Positions 33,191-44,429 of a stretch of DNA of 64,000 nt are shown here, piece by piece (positions within the stretch are counted from its first letter, which is position 1; each line of letters starts with the position of its first letter). The notes beneath the pieces are model-generated. The model saw only the letters and a list, made by a program, of their open reading frames with translations. It ran no database searches and was not told the origin of the DNA. Location: the NCBI RefSeq assembly GCF_000226115.1, contig NC_016462.1, positions 2,604,001 through 2,668,000 on the forward strand. The letters are read 5' to 3'. Origin of the DNA: Thermothielavioides terrestris NRRL 8126. Lineage: Eukaryota; Ascomycota; Sordariomycetes; Sordariales; Chaetomiaceae. Both the position numbers and the translations under genes were made by a program.

Positions 33191-35493
33191 CTATACCATC
33201 CCGCTCGCATACCGCTGCCCGGCCCTCTGCCGCACGATCTCCTTCTCCCTGAATTCGAAGCCCTCCTCGTGCGGGAGCGCGGGCTTCGGCACGCGCCACC
33301 GGAACACGTACCGGCGCCAGAAGTACGCGGCCTGGGCGAGGCCGTAGGCGGCGTGGCTGCGCAGGGGCACGTCGAAGACGCAGTCGAGCTCCTCGAGCGT
33401 GCGCTCCTTGGTCTCGGGCACGAACAGCAGCACGAGGACGAAGCCGACGATGTTCCAGCCGGCGTACCAGCCGAAGGCGCCCTGGGGCCCGAAGGCGGCG
33501 AGCATGCTCGGCCAGGTGACGGCGAGGACGAAGTTGAAGAACCAGGTGGTGGCGGTGGCGAGCGACATGCCGATGGGGCGGATGTACAGCGGGTAGGCCT
33601 CGGCCGAGTAGGTGAAGGGCACGGGGCCCTCGCCGGGCGAGTAGACCATGCCGAAGAGGTAGGTGCCGAGGGCGACGCAGGCGATGTGCGCGGGGGACGA
33701 CTGGGGGATCCAGAAGGAGAAGCCGGTGAAGAACATGAAGAGGGCCATCAGCGGGAAGGTGGTCAGCAGCAGGTTGCGGCGGCCGAAGGTGTCGATGGTG
33801 TAGACGGCCGGAATGGCGAACAGCCAGTTGATGACGCCGAAGCCGAGCGAGGCGGCCAGGGCCGAGACCTCCGAGTAGCCGGCATCGATGAAGATCTGGC
33901 CAAACAACATGAGTTAGTTTTTCCTCTGATTGGGACATCAGGAGCAGCTCGGGAGCAGAGGAGCTGCCTTGGGGGAAAAAAATGAAAAAGAAAAAGAAAG
34001 AAAAAGAAAAAAGAAAAAAAGAAAAGAAAAAAGAAAGAAAGAAAAGAAAAAAGAAAAAACTCACTTGACTCGAAAAATAAGCAATAATATTAACACCACA
34101 GAACTGCTGCATAAACATGACAATCTCCGATGCGCACATCGCATTGCGATTGCGACGGATCGTGAAGAGCTCCTTGAGCCGGTTGCCGGCGCCGATAGAC
34201 ATGGCCTCGCGCTCGGCCTCGAGGAGCGTGTGCGTGTAGAAGAGGTCGCGCGCGGCCTGGATCTTCTCGAAGCGCAGGCGGCAGACCGAGGCGAAGGCGT
34301 CCTTGTGCCGGCTCTTGGTCAGGTACCAGCGGGGCGACTCGGGGCAGATGAAAGCCAGGAGGCAGACCAGCACGGCGGGGATCATGGCCGAGCCCATCAT
34401 CAGGCGCCAGTTCAGGCCCAGCGGGATGCCGCGGGCGGGCACGAAGTAGAAGGCCAGGTCGGCTATGTACCCGACCATGATGCCGAACGCTGTCCACATT
34501 TGCCATTGCTAAGAAAGGGGAAAAGGGGGGGAGGAGGTTAGCCCTTGCATCATTCTGCGCGGATCATTTGGAGCAGTGTTCCTGCGGTGCGACTGCTTAC
34601 CATGACGAGGGCACCACGGAGTCTCGGAGGCGAGCATTCGGCGGCGAACATGGGCGTGGTGGCGGACTTGGGCCCGATGCCGAGGCCGAGGAAGAAGCGG
34701 GCGATGAACATGTGGTACCAGGTGTTGGTGAAGGCCTGCCAGAAACAGGCCAGGGCCGAGATCAGACAGGAGACGAAGATGGTGCCGCGGCGCCCGAAGA
34801 TCTTGTTCATGGGGTCGGTGAGCCAGCAGCCGATGAAGGCGCAGCAGAGGTACGGGGCGCCGTTGCAGAGGCCGACCAGCCAGGTGTCGCGCTGGCTGTC
34901 GGTGTCGATGCCGAAGGCCACCTTGTAGAAGATCTGGGCGCCATTGACGACCGTCTCGTCCATGCCTTGGACCGCCGCGCAGAGGGAGCAGACTAGAAGC
35001 TGTGTTAGGTGGGACCTGCGACGGAGAGCAAGGGGTGACCGGCCATGCACGTACTGATGATGACCCAGTAGAGCATGCTGGGGTTGGACCACTTGTGGGT
35101 CATCTCACGCTCCAGGACTTTGCGCTCCCGGTCGGTCAGCTCGGCGATGCCGTCGTACTCGGTGGCGTCGCCGGCGATCATGGCGCCGAGCCGGAAGGCG
35201 CGCATGTCCTCATCGCTCGTCAGGCCGGCCTGCCTGGCGTAAGCCTCCCCCATGGCGGCGAGCTGGTCGGGGCCCAGGCCGGCGAGGGGGTTGGCGAGCT
35301 TCTGCGAGGCCTCGCGGCGCTCTCGCAGGGCCTCGTCCGACGCGGCGGAGTGCTGGCCGGGGTGGCCGCTGGCCTTGATGTTGAGGTGCTCGATCTCGGC
35401 GGGCGGGGAGCCCGACGAGCTCGAGCGGTCTTCCTTCTTTTCTGAAGTCATGGTGGTGAGACGAGCGTGGGATTCGTGGTTCGTCTTTTCCAT
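33191..35493 (-). CDS. Sugar-porter-family MFS transporter
   Basis: Four exons: 35493-35055, 34992-34601, 34508-34065 and 33895-33191, giving 659 residues. The first in-frame ATG (35493, context AACATGG) is used; a start at 35451 would remove 14 residues. About 120 cytosolic residues precede twelve membrane segments. Sugar-porter motifs are present: GRRGTIF after segment 2, RFFLGLGIG, SPRWYLTKSR, a DTFGRRNLLL motif, SAEAYPLYIRPIGMS and VPETKERTLEELD. QFCGVNIIAYFSSQIF marks the seventh segment. The long cytosolic N-terminus and the VQGMDETVVNGAQIF start hint at an inositol- or polyol-type subgroup, but the substrate cannot be read from sequence. The third intron (33896-34064, 169 nt) is almost pure T and C in the transcript. 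Confidence 0.88.
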
Positions 35494-36966
35494 GTTGGAT
35501 CCAGGCTGCGAAGGAAGTTGGGGAAGAAGAAAAGCAGGGAGCGGCGCGAAGGCCTCTAAATACTGGATGCTGATGCTGGAATGCACGAGCCGGCGGCGGC
35601 ATCCGGGGTGCGCCGAGCAGCTGGAACATACTTCAACTGCCCAGCGGTTGACCCGCTTACGCAGTCCCGCCGGCCGCCGCTGCATCAGGGGCGGCATATT
35701 CCCATGCGGCAGGTCTCCACGTCATTCCCGACGGCGGCATATGCAGCGTACCCCATATTCCGGTCATGTGTGGCAGTTTGTCCGTGGGTACGTACCTACC
35801 TGGGTCTGCCCTGAGTCAGGTAATCGAAGACCATGCAGCGTTCATGGAGATTCTGGGGATTCAGGATCCTGGGGTTCTAACCTAGGTAGTGGTGGAGCGT
35901 TCACTGTTCGGTTCAGGTTCAGACGGCCGAGGGCCGGTACGCGGATACACACGTACAAGCCGCACGCCGCCGGATATAACGGAAGGCTCCAAGCATTCAG
36001 CTGCACGGATCCGTCGCAAGATTTGCCATTGATGCAGGCGCAGGATTCGAGATCTGCGCTGCGCGGGAGTAGCGAGCAGATGACCCGACCCGCACTATGA
36101 CGTATGTCCGCTGCATCTTGAGCTGCTTGGTGTTTTGTCAAAAAAAGACTGGAAATCCAATTCGGGGTTGAGGTCTGCCAAGCCCTGCCAATTGCGGTAG
36201 TGGGACAGAGGCGGGGCCAAAGTGGGGCCCATTACACAAAAAATCCACTTCGTCGGCAACCCAGGTCGATGGAGCTCGAGATTAAGGGTAACGAGAGCAC
36301 ATCAGAGGAAAGGCAGGACCTGCAACGGCGAGGGACTTGAGAGGGGAAAGAAAGAAAGAGAAGGTTCCCGAAACCCATCAGTTGTAAAAAGGCAACGACT
36401 CAGATAGTTACACTTACGATGACATGACCCTCAGTTCACCAGGCTTTGATTCTACAAATGTTCTGGACGGAAGCTTATTGGAAACAAGAGTCAGAGTTCT
36501 CCTATGTATGTACCTTAGTTCCGTATGTACAGAATGAACATTGCCCTACAAATATTTGGTGACAACCTGTACTCCGGACTTTTTAGCTCCCCTAGCATCC
36601 CATTAACACTTCAGATCGCCTCCCTCCTCGTCACAATGCACGGAAAAACCTCTCCCCATTCTATCCCAGTTTTGTCCAGACCGTGCCGGCCAGGTTCGCC
36701 ATGACAGTTTTGTAACTCCAGTGGTTTGCCATGCATGCCATGCCTGTCGTTATCCCGGGTATCATGAAAGCGGGAAGATGCCATGCAACCGGACAGAAAA
36801 AAAAAAAAAGAAAAAATCGGAAGAAAAGAGACAGAAAAGGAGGGGAGCAAGGGCATGAAAACACGATGGCGATGACGGAGGAAAAAGCAAACTGACGGCC
36901 AACCTAAACTCCCATCACATGCCCCGGAGTCGAAACACAGGTCAGGTCAGGTCAGGTCAGGTCAGG
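35494..36966. other. Intergenic, promoter of the MFS gene, ending in a GGTCA repeat
   Basis: It should hold the MFS promoter and the 3' UTR of the coiled-coil gene. Six copies of the pentamer GGTCA lie at about 36940-36969, touching the stop codon of the next gene. No gene is seen. Confidence 0.6.
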
Positions 36967-36970
36967 TCAG
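36938..36970. repeat. GGTCA pentamer tandem repeat at the stop codon of the coiled-coil gene
   Basis: Six perfect copies of GGTCA. The gene's TGA stop on the minus strand (36969-36967) is part of the first unit on that strand, so the rest of the array is in the 3' UTR. Confidence 0.85.
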
Positions 36971-39671
36971 CACCGCTTCTTCCCAGGGGTGCTGCCGCTC
37001 CCCAGCCCGAGCAGCGACACCGACATGGACAGCCCGCCGAGGCTGGTCAGGGTCGACTCCTCGGCCTCGCGCGCCTCGAGCGAGCTGATGACGCAGCCGG
37101 CGCGGTGCAGCCGCAGCCGGCGCGCCTGGCGGTCCTTCTTGCGCTCCAGCATGCGGTCGCGCACCAGCACCCAGTCGGCCTTCCAGTTCTCGATGCTGCG
37201 GAGCAGCTCCGGGTCCGCGTCCTCGGCCGGCACGAGCTCGTAGCACACCGTCTCGACCGCCCGGATCTTGAGCCGCAGGTGCCGCAGCTCCGACTCGTTC
37301 GCCAGGATGTCGTCCTCGAGGTCGCAGATCTCCTTCTCGAGGTCCAGGATGCGCCCGGCCGCTGCCTCGGCGCGGTCGACCAGGAGCATGTGGAGGTGCT
37401 ACGATTGGAGATAGGGGTTAGCAAACTAACGGTTACTGTGTGCAGCGGGGAGCGGGGCCAGCTTGGGGCGGGACCGGCACTCACGTCTGACTCCTCCTTC
37501 CTCGCCTGCAGCCGCTTGACCACCTGGGCCAGCTCGAGGCACACCCTCTCCGCCTGCACTGCCACCCGTTCCGCCATCTCAGCTTGCGCTCGGGCGGCTT
37601 CCTTGGCCGCTTCCAAAGCCTCGTTCGTCGCTGCGGCCAGTTCGGGGTGAGACTGCACCGGGGAGATGGACAGCTCCGAGAACTTGAGGACGGAGGCCAG
37701 CCACGGGAGTGGGCTCTCGAGGTCGCGGATCGCCTGGTCTCCCAGCTGGAGCAGCGGTACCGAGAGCATGGCCGATGATTTCTCGCTGGGCCACTTGCTG
37801 TCGCTGGCATATCCTCCGGACTGGCTTTGTTCCCGCGGTTCGGCCTCCACTTCTTCCTCGGCCTCCTCTTGACGCTCCCCCGGTGCTTCGACCTTCGACG
37901 GTGCTTCGCCTTCCGCCTCGGCTTTGGATTCTGCTTCTGCCCGTTCTGCGACATCAGCAGCATCTGCTTCCAGCTCCGCGGTGGCCTCGGCCACGGCGGT
38001 CTCCTCGGCCAGCCGCAGCAGGTCCTCCATCTCGTCCACCTTGGTATGCAGGACCTCGAGAACTTCCGCCTCCATGCCACCGCCCACCTTGGCCGACGTA
38101 AGCCTCTGCACCAGGTCGCACAGCCGCTCCATAAGCTCGACCCTGGCCGGCGGGAGGTTCTCCGTGTCGACCTCGATATCCCGCTCATCCTCCACCTCTG
38201 CGTTCGCGGCGTCCTGCGATTCCCTATTCGCTGGCTCCTGGCCAGGCCCGTCGCCGATCCCTTCCTCAGCCGGACCGGTGCCGGCGTTATCGTTGTCGTC
38301 CTGCGGGTGCGCCCCGTATCCGCGGAAGCCTTCTGCCCCGTGGGACTTCTCAAACCCACGAACATCCCCGTACCCAAGGGAGTGCTCTCCCATATTCGAA
38401 CCGGTGCCCTCATCTTCGTCATCCGCGTCGTCATGCCCATAACCAGGAACGTCAAGCAGCTCATTCGTCACCCCGTTATCCCCTTTTTGATCATCCTCAT
38501 CGTAGTCATCGTAGTTCCGTTCCTCCTGCTCCTCCTGCGCCTCCCGCTTAGCCTCGTTCGTCACCGGCTCAAATCCCCTGGCACCATTCAGGCTGCGACT
38601 GTCACCGGAACCGTAACTGCGGCCGGGACTCGCACTCCCCCTCGGAACAACATCCCCCTTCCTTACACCACCCAACTCGCTCACCCCGACCCGAGCCGGC
38701 TCATCATCCCGCTGATGTCCGTCCACCCCCCCATCCCCATCCCCATCTTTATCTCCATCTCCACCGCCATCTCCACCCCCCGTCCTCCTCCTCCCAATCC
38801 TCTCCCTCATCGCCCTCCACCCTACCCCGGCCGCCGGCCCGGGAACCGGCGCAGTCACCAGCCCGGCGCCAAGCCCCACCCCGCGGCCCGTGCCCACGCC
38901 CGTGTGCAAGCCCAGACTGCTCCGCCCGGTGCTGCTCGACCCGGCGCCGCTGCCGGGCCGGCTGGGACGACGAGACGAACCCGCCGCGGAGCCGGATCTG
39001 GAGGGGCCGGATGCGGAAGCGGAAGCGGATGCGGATGCGGGCGATGGTTCTGATGCCGGTAAGGCGGCTGGTGGTGCTGCTGCTGCTGCTGCAGGTGGTG
39101 GTGGCGGTGAATGTGCAGAGCCGGGCGGCGCGGATGCCGATGACCGGGTGAGGAACAGGCCGGGCTGCTTGCGGCGCGGGGAGGTTGGCGGCGGGGTGTC
39201 CAGGCCTGTGGGGTGGGGGAAATGGTGGATTGAAAGCGGGCGGGGGATTCGGGACCGTGGCGGCGAGTCCCGGTGCTGGTGCGGGTAGTTGGATGCGCGA
39301 GTCGGGGTGTACTGTTTTTGGCAGGCACGGGATTGCTCGTGCTCTTCTTGGTTTTGGGGATGAGAGGGAGGGTGCGATTGTGGTCGTGATGGGGGTTGCT
39401 GGGCATGAGTGTAGTTGCTGCCCTCGTCACTGTGGTTAAGGTCCTGTCGGCGGGATTGTCGTGATGATTGGGGTCGTTGTGGTGAAAAGTTGGGTTTTGG
39501 TTCTGGTTCTGGTTCTGGTATTGCTTCCAGCGCTGGCTGAGAGAGATGGTGTTGTTGCACCGGGAAGGAGAAATCCTCTGGCGCAAAGGACGACAGCGAC
39601 GAAATGGAAGGGGCAAAAGTAAATTCCCAGTCGTCCCCGGAGCTCGGGGCGTCGTAGTCGGGGACGCTCAT
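36967..39671 (-). CDS. Acidic coiled-coil protein with long disordered N-terminus, function unknown
   Basis: Two exons, 39671-37485 and 37398-36967, give 872 residues. The start (MSVPDYDAPSSGDDWEFTFA) is acidic and aromatic. Residues 50-330 are Pro/Ser/Gln/Ala-rich and disordered, with poly-Ala and repeated Pro-Glu. Residues 370-520 are very acidic. Two helical coiled-coil regions follow: about 545-650 (VELMERLCDLVQRLTSAKVG; Ala/Glu-rich) and about 675-830 (EALEAAKEAARAQAEMAERV and, in exon 2, AEAAAGRILDLEKEICDLED). The tail ends GKKRC. No catalytic motif is seen. The N-terminal WEFTF with flanking acidic residues resembles short Atg8-interacting motifs, but this is a weak suggestion. I do not recognise a family. 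Confidence 0.75.
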
Positions 39672-41816
39672 TGTGGGTTGTTGGTGATGTGCGCTTGAGT
39701 TCGAATAAGTGTACAGAGTAACAGTTGAATATGTGCAACTTCGTCGCGGTGAGCGCACTCCCAAGACGGTCAGACGATCAGGCTCATGTTGACGGACTGT
39801 CTTGACGGGCTGTGATCAGTCCGTTTCAACGCCACGGCAGACGGTTTTCATTCAGATGCTGGTTCACGCATGCTATCATGAATGCAAACCACCCACCAAG
39901 CCGCAGATGCATTGTGCATCGCCGCAGAAGGGCGAGGCTCATGATTCTTCATCCACATCACAGAGCCCCACCTGCTGCGTTGTCCAGGTGAACAACAAGC
40001 AGTTGAAACAATGCGCTGCGAAATGCACCAATCAGGCCAGTCTGCCGCCCCACTATCGCCCTTTCCCTATCCTGTATTAGCGAAAGTGTCTTTTATCTTT
40101 CCTTTTCCTTCCCATTGGAAAAGTCATGATGGATCATGCATTATTCGTGGGTTAGTCTCTTCCTTCGCTTGATGCTGAGCGAGTCTTTTTGGGCTGCTCT
40201 GCAATGCTACCGGGTCGATGACAGCAAGTCACGCCAACATGCCAGATCCAATTCCTTGCCCAAGACTTTGCAGAACAAGAACAACCGAGAGTACGAAGAA
40301 CCGCAACTAACGTTAGTTTCACGGTATAATGATGGTACGGAGTGAAGACATAAAATATCAAAGTTGGCTTGGTGTTGTCTTGGTGTCCGGATGGTCTTTC
40401 AGCGATTTGCGTGTGTGTATGGCCTATAAGCGATTCGTCCTGTCTCGCCCGAGCTTTTCCGCCCGTCCGACGGCATTGCCGGGCTGGACCGAGCAACTCG
40501 GGAGTTGCAGTCTCACGGTATCACCGCACTGTGTACATACTCAGTACTGAGACACGCTGCAGATCCTGGGTTAGCTCGGGACTTTGTAAGGGATTCTCTG
40601 ATTCAAGAGACTTCTGTTCGATAATGCCTTGCTTAGACCTCACATGCAGCGCGAGGGCTTCAATTTTGCTGCCAATCACGAAGTGAAGTTCGTTCAGGAA
40701 TAGAGATGTAGCCGTTGAGTTATGCCAAGACTGATGACGTCAGGTCTTGGCCACGAATATGGCGGCTTGGTTCTGGAAGTGTTTTGACTGGAGATTTGAT
40801 GTGAGGTTTTCAGTGAGACCCACCAACATCCCATGGGGCTCAGTTCGCTCAGTCTGAGTTGGCGCATGCTGGGAAAAGGTAGGTAGCGATATTGCAAGCA
40901 GTTGGTGGCCACTGAACTCTAATCGCCCTTGGCTGCCGACGCCTCCAAGATGATTTTGCCACAGGCCGAGGCGAGTTGGACGCCAGCGCCCGACAACGCA
41001 TAACCAGCGAGAAGTCTACCATATATAGGGCGTCAACCTCTCACGTGTCCCACTGTATATTGTACAGGACTGTTGAAATCTGTATTCGTAGCAGCCATAC
41101 GCAGGATTCCGTAGAGCTGTCAGTTCCCATTGGATCCCCAGCGCGTTGCCCGATGATTGTGGGGAAACACTCAGCACATGCAGCTAGCGAGCGCCCAGCG
41201 CCCAGCGGGGTAGTCCAGTCATCGCAGACAACTCTGGACTCCGAGCTTGTTAGGTGGGGCGGCAACCTCGGGGACAGCACACGAGCACCTCTGACAGGCT
41301 GTGACTCAATTAGTTCGGTCAAGTACTCCGTCCAAAGGTACAAACCGACCTCGCCGTCCCTTGCCCCGCCTTGGCCTCTTCTTCCTTCTTCCCCAGCCTG
41401 AAGAAACTCCTGTCCATGTCCACGACGGCATTGATGTTTGCGCACAATTAGCGGCGTTGTTAAGCCAGTTTCAGCCCCGCTGGCCCGTTGGCCCGCTGGC
41501 CCACTGTACATACAGTACACTATCCCCGGTTCCAACTCCGGCACACCCCGACTCTGGTGGCGTCATCCCCGTCCCAAGCGCGCCTGGAGCCTCTTGCCTC
41601 GGCTTAGTGCGGTTAGCTGCAACCCTCCCATCCCGTTCCGACTCATACACAACCAGACACGCCCTCGAACAAGCTGCCGCGCTCGCAATTGACCCGGATC
41701 GCCCGTCGCATCGTCACACTTTTGCACCACCGAACAGTCTCTCTGCACTCATGCTGCACGCCACACGACCGCAACACCACCCACGAAGCCCAATTGGCGA
41801 AGCCTGAGCCGCCAAC
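39672..41816. promoter_or_regulatory. Divergent intergenic region between coiled-coil and PDK-type kinase genes
   Basis: About 2.1 kb between two start codons pointing apart. Open frames here look random. No tRNA, repeat or element end is seen. The last part (41500-41816) is rich in C and should be the kinase leader. Confidence 0.5.
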
Positions 41817-43329
41817 ATGTCGTGGAAGAAGACCGAGAGGCTGATGGACACCATCCGCCACTATGCAAGCTTTCCTGCCACCGGCGTGAGCTTGCGCCAG
41901 ATGGTCCAGTTTGGCGAGAAGCCATCAACTGGTGAGTGGGCCGGAATCTGCTCTTCTCAGCTTCGTCCTGACGGTAGTCTCGTAGGGACTCTCTTCCGCG
42001 CCTCCCAGTTCCTCGCCGAGGAGCTCCCCATCCGACTGGCCCACCGCGTCCAAGAGCTCGAAAACCTGCCCGACGGGCTCAGTGAGATGCCATCGGTGAA
42101 GAAGGTGGCCGACTGGTATGCGCAGTCGTTTGAGGTACGCACTCGTCCTTGCAAAGCTTGCGCCCACTCAGGGTGTATGACTCACCAACACCCCCCACCT
42201 TGCCCAGGAGATCACGGCCCTCCCCAGGCCGGAGCTACCCAAGGATGTACGAGAGAGATTGATGAGGCCGTCGAAGACATCGGGCAAAGGCACATCATGG
42301 CTGAGCGAGGCGACACCGAATCCAAGCATCGAGGAGGGCCAGTACAACTCGTGGAATGGCACGAACAACGGGTGGGCCAAGGGAAAATTCCCTGCGACCA
42401 GGAGATACTTCGCAGTGGTGGACGACACGGGCGACTGGCCGCCCGAGCTACAACTGTACAACCAGAAATTCGCCCAGACGCTGCACCGCATTAAGCGAAG
42501 ACACGACAGCGTCGTCACCACCATGGCGCAAGGCATCCTCGAGTACAAACGCAGACGGCAACGGATGCAGATCGACAACAACATACAGTCATTTCTGGAC
42601 CGCTTCTACATGTCTCGCATTGGCATACGCATGCTCATCGGCCAGCACATTGCCCTGACGGACCAGAGCCAGTACCGCGACCCGTCGTACGTCGGCATCA
42701 TCTGCACCAAGACGTACGTCAGGGACTTGGCCCAGGAGGCCATCGAGAACGCCCGCTTCGTGTGCGAGGATCACTACGGCTTGTTCGAGGCGCCCAAGAT
42801 CCAGCTCGTGTGCGACCCGAACCTGAACTTCATGTACGTGCCGGGCCACCTGTCGCACATGCTCTTCGAGACCCTCAAGAACTCGCTGCGCGCCGTCGTG
42901 GAGACACACGGCCAGGACAAGCAGGAGTTCCCCGTCACGAAGGTGATTGTGGCCGAGGGCAAGGAGGACATCACCATCAAGATCTCGGACGAAGGGGGCG
43001 GCATCCCGCGGAGCGCCATCCCGCTCGTGTGGACATACATGTACACCACCGTCGACCGGACACCGAACCTGGATCCGGACTTTGACAAGAGCGACTTCAA
43101 GGCGCCCATGGCCGGCTTCGGCTACGGCTTGCCCATCTCGCGCCTGTACGCGAGGTACTTTGGCGGCGATCTCAAGCTGATTAGCATGGAGGGGTAAGCC
43201 AGCCAAGCATCCTCCTCATTTCCAGTCTCTCGCTATGATGCTGACCCATCTCTCTTCCCACACAGCTACGGGACAGATGTTTACCTGCACCTGAACCGCC
43301 TGTCGAGCTCGTCCGAGCCTCTACAATAG
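41817..43329 (+). CDS. Mitochondrial pyruvate/branched-chain ketoacid dehydrogenase kinase
   Basis: Four exons: 41817-41931, 41986-42134, 42208-43193 and 43266-43329, giving 437 residues. The N-terminal four-helix domain includes SLRQMVQFG, FRASQFLAEELPIRLAHRVQ and YRDPSYVGIIC. The GHKL ATP-binding domain has the N box (LFETLKNSLRAVVE), the G1 box (ISDEGGGIPRS) and the G2 box (GFGYGLPISRLYARYFGGDL). These kinases phosphorylate and switch off the E1 subunit of the pyruvate or branched-chain ketoacid dehydrogenase complex in the matrix. PDK rather than BCKDK is favoured (fungal PkpA type), but not certain. The N-terminus is short for a targeting peptide. An insert of about 40 residues near 100-140 (Ser/Gly/Asn-rich) looks lineage-specific. 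Confidence 0.9.
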
Positions 43330-44429
43330 CAATCAGCAGTCATGAGGGGCACAGGTTCGTCCTCGTCGCCCCGAGGATTGACGCTGCCGATGCGATATCT
43401 GATGCGCAAGCGCCTCAAGTACCCAGCCCCGCTGGAGGTCACAGAGCGCCGGCAGGTCGGCGACGCCGAGGCCACCGTCAACCCGGTGCCGTCGCCGCCC
43501 GCGCACGACCGCCGGTCGTCGCATTATCCCCCCCGGGGAAGCGACAGCGAGCTCTAGCTTCGCAGGAGCCTCCTCTTGCGCGCTGGAGGGTGCCAGCTGG
43601 GCTCCGTTCGGTCTGGAGCGGAGCCCCGTCTCTGTTGTTTGTTTTTTGGCTACTCAGTTTTCTCACCATCGCTCCAAGCTGCGGGCGCCCGCTCTGGTCC
43701 TAACCCTCCATACTTGCCCTACTTTCCCGGGGCCGGTTGATGTTGGTATTCGATTTTGTGATGCCCATCCTTGATGACGGCCGTCTCAAGACGCACAACA
43801 GCAGACAGACCTTGGAGTTTAACATTTGGCATCTATACTTGCATGAAAACGCTGGCGCATTTGTTATAACGGACTGGCGCGAGACGGAAGGGACAGGAAA
43901 CAGGGGAGGCTTTTGTCTCGTCTTTACCAAGGAAAGAAAAGCAAACACAACTGTGGCTTTGAAGGGAGAGGACTAGGAAACGGTGCGAAGCAGGGGATGT
44001 GAGATGGAAAGGAGGATAAGCACGTGTATGGTTTCACGCACAGGGCTGTAAATACCCGTACATGGCGCGACACACACACAATGAGGTCATGTCCGTAGTC
44101 CTCTGGGCCAAAGGGGTTTTTTGTTGGGTTTGACTTCTGTTGTAACTGTATGCATTGGTTTGTATCTGTTGCCAATAACAATGCAGTCTAGAGCAGCTTC
44201 TGGGTGGACCTCGATGCCTCTAACCTACAACGACCTCCTCGCCCTTACCAGCATGCCGTGCCATGCCCTGCCATACCAGTCATGCTACGCAAAAAACCAA
44301 CACAGCCATCTGCTTCGCTCCAGACTAGGCAATAAATCTGCGCCGCGGAAGTAGGTAACCAAGGGCCCTGACATCACCCCCACCACACCAAAACACGCAA
44401 GACCAAGAACCCGCCCTTCTCATATCACA
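43330..44429. other. Convergent intergenic region between kinase and S1P lyase genes
   Basis: It should hold both 3' UTRs. The frame just after the kinase stop (43342-43557) is not a separate gene as far as I can tell. Nothing else is seen. Confidence 0.55.

Noticed and set aside
33089..33985. 298-codon plus-strand frame opposite the MFS gene
   Set aside because: It mirrors exon 4 of the transporter and runs into the intron tract; the protein is repetitive.
41041..41544. 167-codon minus-strand frame in the divergent region
   Set aside because: Random composition, no domain or splice support.
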